Shown here: positions 24,829 to 33,937 of the stretch, piece by piece
How the letters are laid out: each line of letters begins with the position of its first letter
Position numbering within the stretch: the first letter of the stretch is position 1
Assembly: GCF_007097485.1 (NCBI RefSeq)
Contig: NZ_VKDE01000039.1
Coordinates: 1 to 39,196, forward strand
Source of the DNA: Carboxylicivirga sp. M1479
GTDB lineage: Bacteria > Bacteroidota > Bacteroidia > Bacteroidales > Marinilabiliaceae
Reading direction: 5' to 3'
Length of the DNA: 39,196 nt
Program-made: the position numbers and the translations under genes
The notes under the pieces: model-generated
What the model was told of the DNA's origin: nothing
What the model saw: the letters and a program-made list of their open reading frames with translations, nothing else
The model's database searches: none

Positions 24829-25587
24829 ATGAAGTTCTTTAAGGTTCATATTATCAGCTTATATGCTTTGTTGATAATTGCGTTTTCTGCATGTAATTCT
24901 TCCAGTTACAAGATTAGTAACTCAGAAGTAAATTACATTTTAATAGACAGCTTGGTCGGTTATGATCAGGGTTTGGAAGATGAAATAAAACCCTACAGAG
25001 ATAGTTTAAAAGCGGAAATGCTTAAAGTAATAGGCACGGCTGCTGAAGAGCTCACTGGTGGGTTGCCCGAAAGTTTACTATCTAATTTTGTATGCGATTT
25101 GGTGCTCGAGGAGAGTCGCAGTCTTAAAGCTACAGTTAATCCTGATGTGAGCATTGTCAATGTAAAGGGTTTACGCATACCTATTAGCAAAGGACCGATT
25201 ACTGTTGAAAGTGTTTTTCAGCTAATGCCTTTTGAAAATGAATTGGTATACCTGACACTATCAAAGCAGCAGATAACCGAATTATTTAACTTCATGGCAA
25301 GTGTTGGAGGTGATGGTATAGCAGGTGCTTCGTTTGGTATTAAAAACAAGCAAGCCGTAGATGTTAAGGTGAATGGTAAAGCATTGGAAGATCGGGAGTA
25401 CGTTGTTGTTACATCGGACTATCTGGCTGATGGAGGTGATCATTTTACCGTTTTTCAATCGGCAATAGCACGCGAGGGATCTGGCTTAAAAGTGCGAGAT
25501 GCCATTGTGCAGCACATACAGAAACAAACTTCTGCCAATAAAAATATTGAAAGCCAACTTGATAGGAGGATTTATCATGCAGACTAA
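24829..25587 (+). CDS. Lipoprotein with 5'-nucleotidase C-terminal domain
   Basis: A 252-residue lipoprotein: the signal peptide ends at the lipobox IIAFSAC. The rest matches the 5_nucleotid_C domain of UshA-type 5'-nucleotidases, including SLLSNFVCDLVLEESR, IVNVKGLRIPISKGPITVES and VFQLMPFENELVYLTLS, plus YVVVTSDYLADGGD. This domain supplies the nucleoside-binding part, while the catalytic metallophosphatase domain is on the next gene. The two genes overlap by 11 bases, so translation is probably coupled and the products likely form one enzyme at the membrane. Confidence 0.9.
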   Translation: MKFFKVHIISLYALLIIAFSACNSSSYKISNSEVNYILIDSLVGYDQGLEDEIKPYRDSLKAEMLKVIGTAAEELTGGLPESLLSNFVCDLVLEESRSLKATVNPDVSIVNVKGLRIPISKGPITVESVFQLMPFENELVYLTLSKQQITELFNFMASVGGDGIAGASFGIKNKQAVDVKVNGKALEDREYVVVTSDYLADGGDHFTVFQSAIAREGSGLKVRDAIVQHIQKQTSANKNIESQLDRRIYHAD

Positions 25588-26491
25588 CAGACGACAATTT
25601 ATAAAAACAGCCGCTGTTGCCACAACGGCATTGAGTGTTGCTCCTCTATTGGCTAGTTGTGAGCAAGCTCCGGTCAATTTAACCATTCTACATACCAACG
25701 ATGTGCATAGCCATATCGATCCCTTTCCTGCCAATGATTCAAAATGGCCTTTGCAAGGTGGTTTTGCGCGAAGAGCCCAATTAATTAATGATATTAGACG
25801 CGAACAAGAGCACGTGTTATTATTTGATTGTGGCGATATTTTTCAAGGCACGCCCTATTTTAATATTTACAAAGGCAAGCTGGAGATTGAGTTGATGAAT
25901 AAAATGGCCTACGATGCCGCAACCATTGGTAACCATGAGTTTGACAATGGCGTGGCAGCATTGGCTACCAATATTAAACGTGCACAGTTTCCTTTTGTGT
26001 GTAGCAATTATGATTTATCAGGCTCAGGACTCGATGGACTAACTATTCCTTTTAAGATTATTAGAAAAGGAGCATTAACAATTGGTATTATTGGATTAGG
26101 CATTGAATTGGATGGTTTAGCAAATCCTAAGTCTTATGAGCAAATACAATACAAGGATCCTATTAAGGAGGCCAATAACATGGCTCAACACCTAAAGCAA
26201 GAGCAAGGCTGTGATTTGGTTATTGCTTTGTCTCATTTGGGTTATCAATACCAAGATGATAAAGTGTCGGATGTACAGGTGGCTAAGCAAACAAAGGGAA
26301 TTGATATTATTTTGGGTGGCCATACGCACACCTTTATGGATAAGCCCGATAGAGTTATTAATATGGATGGAGATGAAGTGATTGTTAACCAAGCAGGATG
26401 GGGTGGAATTTATCTGGGAAGATTAGATTTGCAGATGAAAGCTAATAATCAAAAAAACGTCACACTTGTCAATTCAATATACCATGTCTAA
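25577..26491 (+). CDS. Tat-type lipoprotein, 5'-nucleotidase metallophosphatase domain
   Basis: A 304-residue protein with a twin-arginine signal (NRRQFIKTAAVA) ending in the lipobox LLASC, so it is probably exported folded and anchored by lipid. The calcineurin-like catalytic domain shows the metal-binding motifs LHTNDVHSHID, FDCGDIFQG, TIGNHEFDNG, ALSHLGYQ and GGHTHTFMD, all intact. The start at 25577 lies inside the end of the previous gene; the frame runs upstream to 25499 but without a signal peptide. With the preceding lipoprotein it makes up a UshA-like 5'-nucleotidase divided between two genes. Confidence 0.92.
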   Translation: MQTNRRQFIKTAAVATTALSVAPLLASCEQAPVNLTILHTNDVHSHIDPFPANDSKWPLQGGFARRAQLINDIRREQEHVLLFDCGDIFQGTPYFNIYKGKLEIELMNKMAYDAATIGNHEFDNGVAALATNIKRAQFPFVCSNYDLSGSGLDGLTIPFKIIRKGALTIGIIGLGIELDGLANPKSYEQIQYKDPIKEANNMAQHLKQEQGCDLVIALSHLGYQYQDDKVSDVQVAKQTKGIDIILGGHTHTFMDKPDRVINMDGDEVIVNQAGWGGIYLGRLDLQMKANNQKNVTLVNSIYHV

Positions 26492-27041
26492 AACAGTTGA
26501 TCTTTCAGAAGAATCATTAGAAAGTTTGCAAAAGCAGTTAATGCATGATGAACATTTTAATTCGATTGCTTTACCGCGTCTAAAAATGATCAATGCCATA
26601 AGAAAGCAGCTGGATGATCAAGGGCAATTACACTGGAAAGTCAAGTACTCTCCAGTGAACCGTTCAGAAAATAGTGTCATTATTTCACTGCTTGATCCTC
26701 GCAAGAAGTTTCATTTTTATTACAATATTCCACTGGGTCTGCGATTGCAACTGCAGTTATATTTGGGAGATAATACTTTTAATTTTTTCGAAGCGCATCC
26801 ACTTTTAATAAAGTTGGGGGTTATTGATGAAGCTACATATCCTGTTCAGGCAACCATGAATACCTTACCTCATTTGGTTTTAAGCAAAAGAAAGGATGCT
26901 TTTGAAACGTCCTTACTAATGGCTGATGAATTGTCAACTGATGCCATTCTGCAATCCAGGTTATACCAGTTGTTACAAAGTGTCTTTAATAAGTTTAATG
27001 CGCCTTTGCAGAGTATCATCAACGGAAAACATCAATTGTAA
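26484..27041 (+). CDS. Protein of unknown function in the 5'-nucleotidase operon
   Basis: A 185-residue soluble protein, not recognised. The ATG at 26484 overlaps the end of the nucleotidase gene by 8 bases (ATGTCTAA), which suggests coupled translation; an in-frame ATG at 26466 would add six residues. The N-terminal helices are charged, and the middle (KKFHFYYNIPLGLRLQLQLY) looks like a beta-rich core. It shares the transcript with the nucleotidase genes but need not share their function. Confidence 0.75.
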   Translation: MSKTVDLSEESLESLQKQLMHDEHFNSIALPRLKMINAIRKQLDDQGQLHWKVKYSPVNRSENSVIISLLDPRKKFHFYYNIPLGLRLQLQLYLGDNTFNFFEAHPLLIKLGVIDEATYPVQATMNTLPHLVLSKRKDAFETSLLMADELSTDAILQSRLYQLLQSVFNKFNAPLQSIINGKHQL

Positions 27042-27074
27042 TAATCTATAACGTTAATGCTCACTAAATATCAT

Positions 27075-27103
27075 AAAAAAAGGCTCCAAACTGGAGCCTT
27101 TAT
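27075..27103 (-). terminator. Terminator between convergent genes
   Basis: AAAGGCTCC and GGAGCCTTT form a perfect 9-bp stem with a 5-base loop. On the minus strand it is followed by a run of T residues, making it a strong terminator for the Lrp-family gene. It can also stop the plus-strand transcript ending at 27041. Confidence 0.88.
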
Positions 27104-27125
27104 ATCACTTTCTTATTTCATCAAA

Positions 27126-27590
27126 CTAGTCGATAGGTAGTTGTCTTTTAAAGCTTTCGTCCAATGAAATAATTGTTTCAGTGGCTGATATGCCTGCGAT
27201 CGCTTGTAGTTTGTCGTGCAATATACGCTTTAAGTGTTCGTTGCTTTTGGCATATATTTTAATAAATATCGCGTATTGACCTGTTGTGTAATGACACTCA
27301 ACTATCTGAGGTACTTCTTCTAACATTTTTACCACCTTGTCGAATAAGCTGGCTTTTTTAAGGAAAATACCCATAAAAGCACAAGTGTGGTAGCCAATTT
27401 TAGCTGGGTTAATAATAAATTCAGAACCTTTTATAACACCCATGTTCATTAAGCGCTGGATGCGCTGATGAATAGCGGCACCAGAAACTTTACATTCGCG
27501 GGCGACTTCTAAAAAAGGAATTCTTGCGTTTTTTGTGATTAGCGATAAGATTTTCTTATCAAGGCTATCGATTTGTAAATTCGTCTCCAT
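27126..27590 (-). CDS. Lrp/AsnC-family transcriptional regulator
   Basis: A 154-residue regulator with an AsnC-type winged helix-turn-helix (residues 6-60; IDSLDKKILSLITKNARIPF, then VSGAAIHQRIQRLMNMGVIK) and a RAM ligand-binding domain (70-145; VECHYTTGQYAIFIKIYAKS). Members bind amino acids and form octameric discs on DNA. The 250-base gap upstream (27591-27844) probably holds its promoter and operator. Targets are not indicated by the neighbours. Confidence 0.93.
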   Translation of the reverse strand: METNLQIDSLDKKILSLITKNARIPFLEVARECKVSGAAIHQRIQRLMNMGVIKGSEFIINPAKIGYHTCAFMGIFLKKASLFDKVVKMLEEVPQIVECHYTTGQYAIFIKIYAKSNEHLKRILHDKLQAIAGISATETIISLDESFKRQLPID

Positions 27591-27844
27591 GCTGTATATG
27601 ATAAATGTTAGGATTCGTAACTATTAACACCCCTTTGTTAATAATTTGCTACGAAAGTAAAACATTAATAGTTAATATCCAACGATGATAGCGAGTCGAT
27701 TGTTAAATTAAAAGCATAAGCCTTTCAAATTCAAACCCTAACAAAATGATTTAAAAGTGCTTATTAACAATTGATTACAAAAAGTATCAGTTTTATATCT
27801 TACTTTGATGTTTTAATTTAAAACGATTATAAAGAACTTTGATA

Positions 27845-29122
27845 TTAATTCATCGGGTTGAAATCAGTCCCACTAGGTAATTGATAAATATTAAGCTCAA
27901 ATTCATTAACAACCGCTAGAACGTGATCAAAAATATCGGCTTGTATAGATTCATAATTAGTCCAACTTTTATCTTTGCTAAAGCCATATATTTCAATTGG
28001 TTGGCCTTTTTCTGTGGATTGTAGCTGACGCACCATAAACGTCATGTTATTATTAATCATTGGATGCTCCAGTAGGTAGGCCTCTAAATATTTTCTAAAA
28101 ACGCCAATGTTGGTTAAGCGTCTTCCGTTGACTAAACTTTCAGTTAATGTCAATTCTTCGTTAACTTTATTGTATTCTGTAAGTTCCTCTTCCTTTTGAC
28201 TGAGGTAATCTTTTAATAAACGAATCTTTTTAAAGCGTTCCAGCATTTGGGGCGAACAGAATTTAACGCTTCTCATATCAATGTTAATCGAGCGTTTTAT
28301 GCGTCGTCCGTCAGAATGCTCCATGCCTTTCCAATTAACGAACGAATCTTCTACCATTTTGTAAGTAGGTATGGTGGTTATCGTCTGATCCCAGTTTTGC
28401 ACCTTCACTGTATTAAGTGAAATATCCAGTACAGTACCATCGGTTTTGTAAGTAGGCATAGTAATCCAATCGCCAGCGCTTACCATTTTGTTGGCCGATA
28501 ATTGAATGCTAGCTACGAAACCTAAAATTGTATCCTTAAAAACCAATAATAAGATGGCTGCCGTTGCACCCAATCCTGTTAATATCTTGGTAATGTTAAT
28601 GTCGAATAGTATGGAAACAATCACAATCGTACTTACAAATGACGCTGCAATTTGAATAATTTGAACCAAGCCACGTATCGGTCTGTCTTTGGCATACGGA
28701 AACGTATTGTATATGTCGTTAACAACTCCCAAAACGGCATTAATCGTCCATAAAATAATAAAGACTATGAGGCTGCTGATAATCTTTTGCAAGTATAAAT
28801 CGAAACTCGACTCAGGGAAAGTTTCGAATATAACCGCAATCATGTAATAGGTAATGGTTGCAGGGATGAGGTTGATCAAACGGTTAAATACTTTACGTTT
28901 AATTAAAATATCGTCGTATTTCGATTTTGTTTTTTGAATGACCTTTTCAATAACTTTCAGGATGTACCCTTTGGCTATTCGGTATGTTAACCACGAAACA
29001 GTCATGGTAATAATAATCCAGATGGCCGCTAAAACATAGTTGACATAAGCCTCTGCCAAGCCCGTTGATAAGAGGTAGTTTTGAAAAAGTTTGCTTAAAT
29101 TGTTGAGTTCGATAATCTCCAT
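27845..29122 (-). CDS. MscS-family mechanosensitive ion channel (YbdG-like)
   Basis: A 425-residue membrane channel. Five or so membrane helices cover residues about 20-195, including the pore-lining TM3 (LTGLGATAAILLLVFKDTIL). The MscS beta domain follows (AGDWITMPTYKTDGTVLDIS, then TTIPTYKMVEDSFVNWKGME), and a long C-terminal cytoplasmic domain as in YbdG. It probably releases solutes during osmotic downshift. The frame extends to 29215, but those 31 residues lie before the normal first helix, so I start at 29122. It is divergent from the M64 peptidase gene. Confidence 0.9.
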   Translation of the reverse strand: MEIIELNNLSKLFQNYLLSTGLAEAYVNYVLAAIWIIITMTVSWLTYRIAKGYILKVIEKVIQKTKSKYDDILIKRKVFNRLINLIPATITYYMIAVIFETFPESSFDLYLQKIISSLIVFIILWTINAVLGVVNDIYNTFPYAKDRPIRGLVQIIQIAASFVSTIVIVSILFDINITKILTGLGATAAILLLVFKDTILGFVASIQLSANKMVSAGDWITMPTYKTDGTVLDISLNTVKVQNWDQTITTIPTYKMVEDSFVNWKGMEHSDGRRIKRSINIDMRSVKFCSPQMLERFKKIRLLKDYLSQKEEELTEYNKVNEELTLTESLVNGRRLTNIGVFRKYLEAYLLEHPMINNNMTFMVRQLQSTEKGQPIEIYGFSKDKSWTNYESIQADIFDHVLAVVNEFELNIYQLPSGTDFNPMN

Positions 29123-29247
29123 ATGCCTAAAGTGTGATTTATTCTGTTTTAAAACTATTATAATTGTAGGGATTAATGTGTTTTCATACGATTTGTGAAA
29201 ATACGATGCCAGCAATTTATTAACAAGTTAAGCTCAATTTTATTTAT

Positions 29248-30534
29248 ATGAGAAAAGGATTAATTAGTGTTGTTTGTTTGGTTTTATTAATGACAAGTGC
29301 TTGTGCACAGTCTGTTTTCGAGAAAAGCTTTGGGGAGAAGACCATGCGCGTCGATCTTGTGCTAGCAGGTAATAAACACATGCAAACAGCTTATTTGCTT
29401 CAACTAAAAAAGGAGCCCTATTGGGGTGGGTCGCAACTCAACCTGATTGACTCATTAGCTTATGGCGAATTTCGTTTTAAGGTAATTGATCAAAGCAACG
29501 ATCAACTAATTTATTCGCGCGGGTTTTGCACTTTGTTTGAAGAGTGGCGTACAACACAGGAAGCTCAATCGCTAAGCAAAGCTTTTTTTCAAACGCTTGT
29601 TTTTCCTTATCCCAAAAACAATGTGGTATTTGTGCTTGAGGAGCGTAAGAAAAATGGCTCCTACCACCCTTTGCTGAGTTTTCCGATTGATCCTGATGAT
29701 AAAAATATTGCTAAAGAGGTGTTATCCGCCAATGAAGTTGTGAAAGTAGTTGATAATGGTGCTGCAGCCAATAATGTGGACTTTACCTTTGTGGCCGAGG
29801 GATACACGCTTGAGCAAATGGATAAGTTTAAAAGTGATGTGAAACGAATGGCTGACTATTTGTTAAGCCAAGAGCCCTATAAATCTAAAAGTGACCGAAT
29901 AAACGTTTGGGCGGTTTGTTCGCCGTCAAAAGATTCAGGAAGCGATGATCCGCGTAATGGTGAGTGGGTCAATACCGCTATTAATTCTTCGTTTAATACC
30001 TTTTACATTGATCGCTATCTCGAAACCGAGGATGTTTTGTCAATTAGAGATATTGCCGCTAGTGCTCCTTACGATCATATTTGTGTATTGGTTAATTCTG
30101 ATAAATATGGAGGTGGAGGTATTTATAATCATTTTTCAATAGGTACTGCCGATCATGCTTTGTCAAACGAAGTAATGTTGCATGAGATTGGGCACGGCTT
30201 TGTAGGCTTGGCAGATGAGTATTATACCTCGGATGTGGCGTACCAAGATTTTTTTGATTTAACGGTAGAACCATGGCAACCAAATGTGACTACTTTGGTT
30301 AACTTTGATAGTAAATGGAAACATCTCTTGGATAAAGATACGCCCATACCAACGCCTAATAGTAAAATGTACGAAGATAAAGTTGGTGTGTTTGAAGGTG
30401 GAGGATATGTTGAAAAGGGCGTTTATCGACCTGCTGTTAACTGCCGCATGAAAACTAACCAGGCCGAAGGTTTTTGTCCTGCTTGCCAAGAGGCTATAAA
30501 AGAAATGATTGATTTTGTAACTGATAAAAAATGA
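29248..30534 (+). CDS. Secreted M64-family metallopeptidase
   Basis: A 428-residue exported zinc peptidase of the M64 (IgA peptidase) family. The signal peptide (1-20) ends near ACA-QS. An N-terminal beta-domain covers about 25-160, then the catalytic domain with HEIGHGFVGLADE at 312-324: H312, E313 and H316, with D323 as the probable third zinc ligand. The C-terminal MKTNQAEGFCPACQEAI also fits the family. Despite the family name, an immunoglobulin target is unlikely in an environmental bacterium. Four bases separate it from the aldo/keto reductase gene, so they may be co-transcribed. Confidence 0.92.
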   Translation: MRKGLISVVCLVLLMTSACAQSVFEKSFGEKTMRVDLVLAGNKHMQTAYLLQLKKEPYWGGSQLNLIDSLAYGEFRFKVIDQSNDQLIYSRGFCTLFEEWRTTQEAQSLSKAFFQTLVFPYPKNNVVFVLEERKKNGSYHPLLSFPIDPDDKNIAKEVLSANEVVKVVDNGAAANNVDFTFVAEGYTLEQMDKFKSDVKRMADYLLSQEPYKSKSDRINVWAVCSPSKDSGSDDPRNGEWVNTAINSSFNTFYIDRYLETEDVLSIRDIAASAPYDHICVLVNSDKYGGGGIYNHFSIGTADHALSNEVMLHEIGHGFVGLADEYYTSDVAYQDFFDLTVEPWQPNVTTLVNFDSKWKHLLDKDTPIPTPNSKMYEDKVGVFEGGGYVEKGVYRPAVNCRMKTNQAEGFCPACQEAIKEMIDFVTDKK

Positions 30535-30538
30535 AAAT

Positions 30539-31540
30539 ATGAATTACCAAGCTTCCAGTAATCGTTATGACAAAATGGTGTATAATCGCTGTGGTGTTAG
30601 TGGTTTAAAACTATCTGCTATTTCATTGGGTTTATGGCATAACTTTGGCTCTGAAGATGTTTTTAGTAATGCGCGCGATATATTATTGCATGCATTTGAT
30701 AAGGGAATTACGCATTTTGACTTGGCTAATAATTATGGACCAGTTCCTGGATCTGCTGAAGAAACATTGGGTAAAGTACTAAAGCAGGATATGGGAGCCT
30801 ATCGTGATGAGTTGGTATTGTCGACCAAAGCTGGTTACCATATGTGGAATGGTCCGTATGGTGAGTGGGGCTCAAAAAAATATCTGGTGTCAAGCCTTAA
30901 CCAGAGTTTAAAGCGTATGGGTGTAGACTATGTTGATGTTTTTTATCATCATCGCCCCGATCCAGATACGCCGCTTGAAGAAACCATGGGTGCATTGGAT
31001 TTAATTGTTCGTCAGGGGAAAGCGCTTTATGTGGGCTTGTCGAATTATAATGCGGAGCAAACCCAACAAGCAGAATCGATATTACGACAATTGGGAACAC
31101 CGTGTTTGATTCATCAACCCCGCTATAACTTATTTGACAGATGGGTTGAGGATGGCTTAATGGAGGTGCTTGATAAGCGAGGTATTGGGTGTATTCCTTT
31201 TTCTCCTTTGGCACAAGGTTTATTAACCGATCGTTATTTAAAAGAGATTCCTTCCGACTCACGCATGGCTAAGGCTCATTTTCTAAAAGAATCGGCTTTA
31301 ACAGATGTGAAACGTAATGCGATTGTAGCTTTAAATGAAATGGCTGCGAAGCGTCAGCAATCATTGGCACAAATGGCAATTGCCTGGTTGTTAAATAATA
31401 AAACGGTGACATCGGTACTGGTGGGAGCTTCATCAACTCAGCAATTGGATAATAATCTGGCGGCACTGGATAATTTGTCATTTAGCGCTGAGGAGCTTAG
31501 CTCTATCGAAGCTCATTGTCAGCCTGTATTGCAAGGATAG
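30539..31540 (+). CDS. yghZ: Aldo/keto reductase, YghZ-like (L-glyceraldehyde 3-phosphate reductase)
   Basis: A 333-residue NADPH-dependent reductase of the TIM-barrel AKR14 type. It matches YghZ along its full length: YNRCGVSGLKLSAISLGLWH, THFDLANNYGPVPGSAEETL, STKAGYHMWNGPYGEWGSKK, YVDVFYHHRPD and VLVGASSTQQL. The catalytic tetrad Asp, Tyr, Lys and His is present within those segments. YghZ reduces methylglyoxal and L-glyceraldehyde 3-phosphate, so a detoxification role is likely. It starts 4 bases after the peptidase stop. An internal ATG at residue 13 is less likely because the leader is conserved in length. Confidence 0.93.
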   Translation: MNYQASSNRYDKMVYNRCGVSGLKLSAISLGLWHNFGSEDVFSNARDILLHAFDKGITHFDLANNYGPVPGSAEETLGKVLKQDMGAYRDELVLSTKAGYHMWNGPYGEWGSKKYLVSSLNQSLKRMGVDYVDVFYHHRPDPDTPLEETMGALDLIVRQGKALYVGLSNYNAEQTQQAESILRQLGTPCLIHQPRYNLFDRWVEDGLMEVLDKRGIGCIPFSPLAQGLLTDRYLKEIPSDSRMAKAHFLKESALTDVKRNAIVALNEMAAKRQQSLAQMAIAWLLNNKTVTSVLVGASSTQQLDNNLAALDNLSFSAEELSSIEAHCQPVLQG

Positions 31541-31590
31541 GAACAGATAGGATCTTTATATTTAATCACACATATACCTGTTAGCAGAGT

Positions 31591-31633
31591 AAGGTCGAGA
31601 TGATAATTTTATTTAATTGTCATCTCGACTTTA
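31591..31633 (+). terminator. Long-stem terminator after the YghZ-like gene
   Basis: AAGGTCGAGATGA-AATT pairs with AATT-TCATCTCGACTT over about 17 bp with few mismatches and a short AT loop (31591-31633), followed by TTATCTTTTT. It lies 50 bases after the stop codon. Confidence 0.82.
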
Positions 31634-31973
31634 TCTTTTTATCATACTCATTAATTGCTTTGTTTAATGGGTTTTATGCCGAAACCCATGATATAAGCAA
31701 AATGCTTAATCAATCATTTTGTTGTTCATTTGGTATTACTTGTCTAGTATCCAACAGGAAATGCCATTTGCGTGTTGTTATTAGATAAGTAATCAAGCAT
31801 AATCTAACACTCAATATTAGAAGCAAAAGCATGTAGCGAAACCTTCCGCTTATCTGCTTCAACAATTCACTACATTAAACTCACAACTCACTACTTTTCG
31901 TTTTTATTAGGCCTATTCATGTTTTAATATTGTACTATCAAATACTGTATACGAACGACTAAATGATATACCT
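31634..31973. other. Noncoding spacer before the helical-repeat gene
   Basis: About 340 bases with no supported gene; a 62-codon frame crossing the terminator is spurious. The last 80 bases are AT-rich and probably contain the promoter for the 31974 gene, but no motif stands out. Confidence 0.45.
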
Positions 31974-33833
31974 ATGAAGACATCTATCACACACCGAATT
32001 AAAAAGAGCATTGCTTATATTGTTTTGGTTATTATGGCCATAACAGTATCACATAAAGTAATGGCTGATGAAAAAGACGAGCGAAGCAAGCGAACTAAAA
32101 ACGTTACGCTTTATGAAATTCGTAAGGAGATGGACGAAGCTCGTGAAGAATATCATTCGGCAATGGCTGAAGTTCGCTTTGCGAAAGAAATGAGGGACGA
32201 CATAGTGATTTCATCAAGTAACTCAGATTTTCCATTTGATCTAAAATATAAGGGTATTGTTGAGTTGTCGGAAGATAATCAGTCGATTACAGGTATTTCG
32301 GCCAATGGATTTGTTGAAATCAACAAAACGGCCTTTGGGAACAATCGTCGTTTGTTTATCCATGCCGACGATAAAGGGACTATTACCTATGAGTATTACG
32401 TTGGTAAAACAGAAACAGCTTTTAGCCCAGAGGGAAAAAAGTGGTTGAGTGAAATTTTGCCAGATATTGTTAAGAGGAGTGATTTGGGGGTAGAGTCGCG
32501 TGTGAGACATTTATATGATAGTAAGGGAATTAATGGCGTACTAGATGCACTCGATAATCTGCCATCATCTTCGTCCTATTCATACTCCAGTGAGTGGAAT
32601 GTTTTTACCATTAAAACATCATCTTATAAATCTGGATCATCGGCTTCAAAGTATGCCTTTTTAAAAACGTTGGTATTTGATAATCAGCTTAAATCGGCCG
32701 ATATAATTCCCGTTCTTAATGTCATTGAAGAGATTCGATCAAATAGCACAAAAGGAACTTTAACCCGCCATATTCTTGAAAATTATAAACTAAATACCGA
32801 GCAGTTATCAGCTGTGCTTGATGTAACGCGTACACACGATTATAATACTGAACGTGGTTCTACCTTAAGGATATTTAATCAATTCTACTCCGATGATTTC
32901 GCCATTCGTAAAGGGTATTTCGATATAATTGACGACATGGAGATCAATTCAGAAAAAGGAAATATACTGAAGCATTTGGTTAAAAATACCAAGTTGTCGA
33001 ACGATAGCTGGATAAGCATGTTACGCACGGTTGATGATTTTACTTCGGAAAGAGAAAAAGGCGCATTGTTGCTGTATTTTATCAAATATATGCCGCAGGA
33101 CGAAGTTGTGATGGGAACATTCAGAGATGTATTGGATAATATGTCGGATAGCTATTACATATTAAAGGGAGAGGTAACCAATGCATTATTGGATGCGGCG
33201 CTTGACAATGGGAAACGCAAGAGCGACAAAATAACCTTGTTGAATTATTTGAAAACAGCCAAGGGCATTTCATCAAATAGTCAGCGTGGGATGATCTTAC
33301 GCAAGGCTAATCGTTTATTTTTAAATGATGAAGAAGTGGTGGATGCCTATTTTGAAGCCCTAAATGGTTTAGATAGTGAAATGGAAATGTATAATGTGAT
33401 GCTCGATTTAATTAATAGGAATAAATTAGAGGATGCAGCCATGTTCCGTTTATTACGCACATTAGATCGGTTGGTGGGAGATTTTCAGCATGGTACAGGC
33501 GCTGTTATGCGTGAGGTGGTAGCTCAGTTTCCTTTGTCGGATAATAATTATAATCAGTTTTTCCGCTTGATTAATCGAATGGATCAAAACAGCACCATTG
33601 AAGAGTTGTTGCGCTATGTGATTGATAATCCTGCAATGAATGAAGACATGGCGGCCAAGGTAATTGAGTGTACCGAGCAGATTGATGTAGATGTTGAAAA
33701 AGCAGCAGTTTTAGTTCGTTTAAGTAGTTATGTAAACAGTAAAAGCTCATCAACTGCCTATATATTCAAGTCAATGGCTAAAGATTTAGAGTCGGAATAT
33801 GAAAAAAATAGGGTGCTTAAAACACTTAACTAA
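31974..33833 (+). CDS. Secreted alpha-helical repeat protein, possible signalling partner
   Basis: A 619-residue exported protein. The signal peptide is residues 1-31 (ending VMA-DE). An N-terminal beta domain lies at about 75-170 (FPFDLKYKGIVELSEDNQSI, then ITYEYYVGKTETAFSPEGKK). From about 215 to 619 there are roughly ten helical repeats of 36-38 residues, each with a core like S-x-x-x-KG-x-L-x-x-L and a following second helix. The layout resembles the extracellular C-terminal part of some M56/BlaR-type proteins, though no peptidase domain is present. It lies just before a LytS/LytTR operon but is separated by a probable terminator at 33842-33884. Role unknown; a scaffold or sensor partner is an inference. 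Confidence 0.78.
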   Translation: MKTSITHRIKKSIAYIVLVIMAITVSHKVMADEKDERSKRTKNVTLYEIRKEMDEAREEYHSAMAEVRFAKEMRDDIVISSSNSDFPFDLKYKGIVELSEDNQSITGISANGFVEINKTAFGNNRRLFIHADDKGTITYEYYVGKTETAFSPEGKKWLSEILPDIVKRSDLGVESRVRHLYDSKGINGVLDALDNLPSSSSYSYSSEWNVFTIKTSSYKSGSSASKYAFLKTLVFDNQLKSADIIPVLNVIEEIRSNSTKGTLTRHILENYKLNTEQLSAVLDVTRTHDYNTERGSTLRIFNQFYSDDFAIRKGYFDIIDDMEINSEKGNILKHLVKNTKLSNDSWISMLRTVDDFTSEREKGALLLYFIKYMPQDEVVMGTFRDVLDNMSDSYYILKGEVTNALLDAALDNGKRKSDKITLLNYLKTAKGISSNSQRGMILRKANRLFLNDEEVVDAYFEALNGLDSEMEMYNVMLDLINRNKLEDAAMFRLLRTLDRLVGDFQHGTGAVMREVVAQFPLSDNNYNQFFRLINRMDQNSTIEELLRYVIDNPAMNEDMAAKVIECTEQIDVDVEKAAVLVRLSSYVNSKSSSTAYIFKSMAKDLESEYEKNRVLKTLN

Positions 33834-33841
33834 AGGATGAT

Positions 33842-33884
33842 AAGGACAAGATAGTTATTAATTAAGACTATTTTGTCTTTATTT
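33842..33884 (+). terminator. Probable terminator before the LytS operon
   Basis: AAGGACAAGATAGT pairs with ACTATTTTGTCTT with one mismatch and a bulge, around an 11-base AT loop, and is followed by TTATTTC. It lies 8 bases after the helical-repeat gene. Confidence 0.7.
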
Positions 33885-33937
33885 CATTGACAGATGACCG
33901 TTTGAAATATAAATTAAAGGAATAACTTAGTATTTCA

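Noticed and set aside
31600-31788. 62-codon plus-strand frame
   Set aside because: It begins within the terminator stem of the preceding gene and has no recognisable features.
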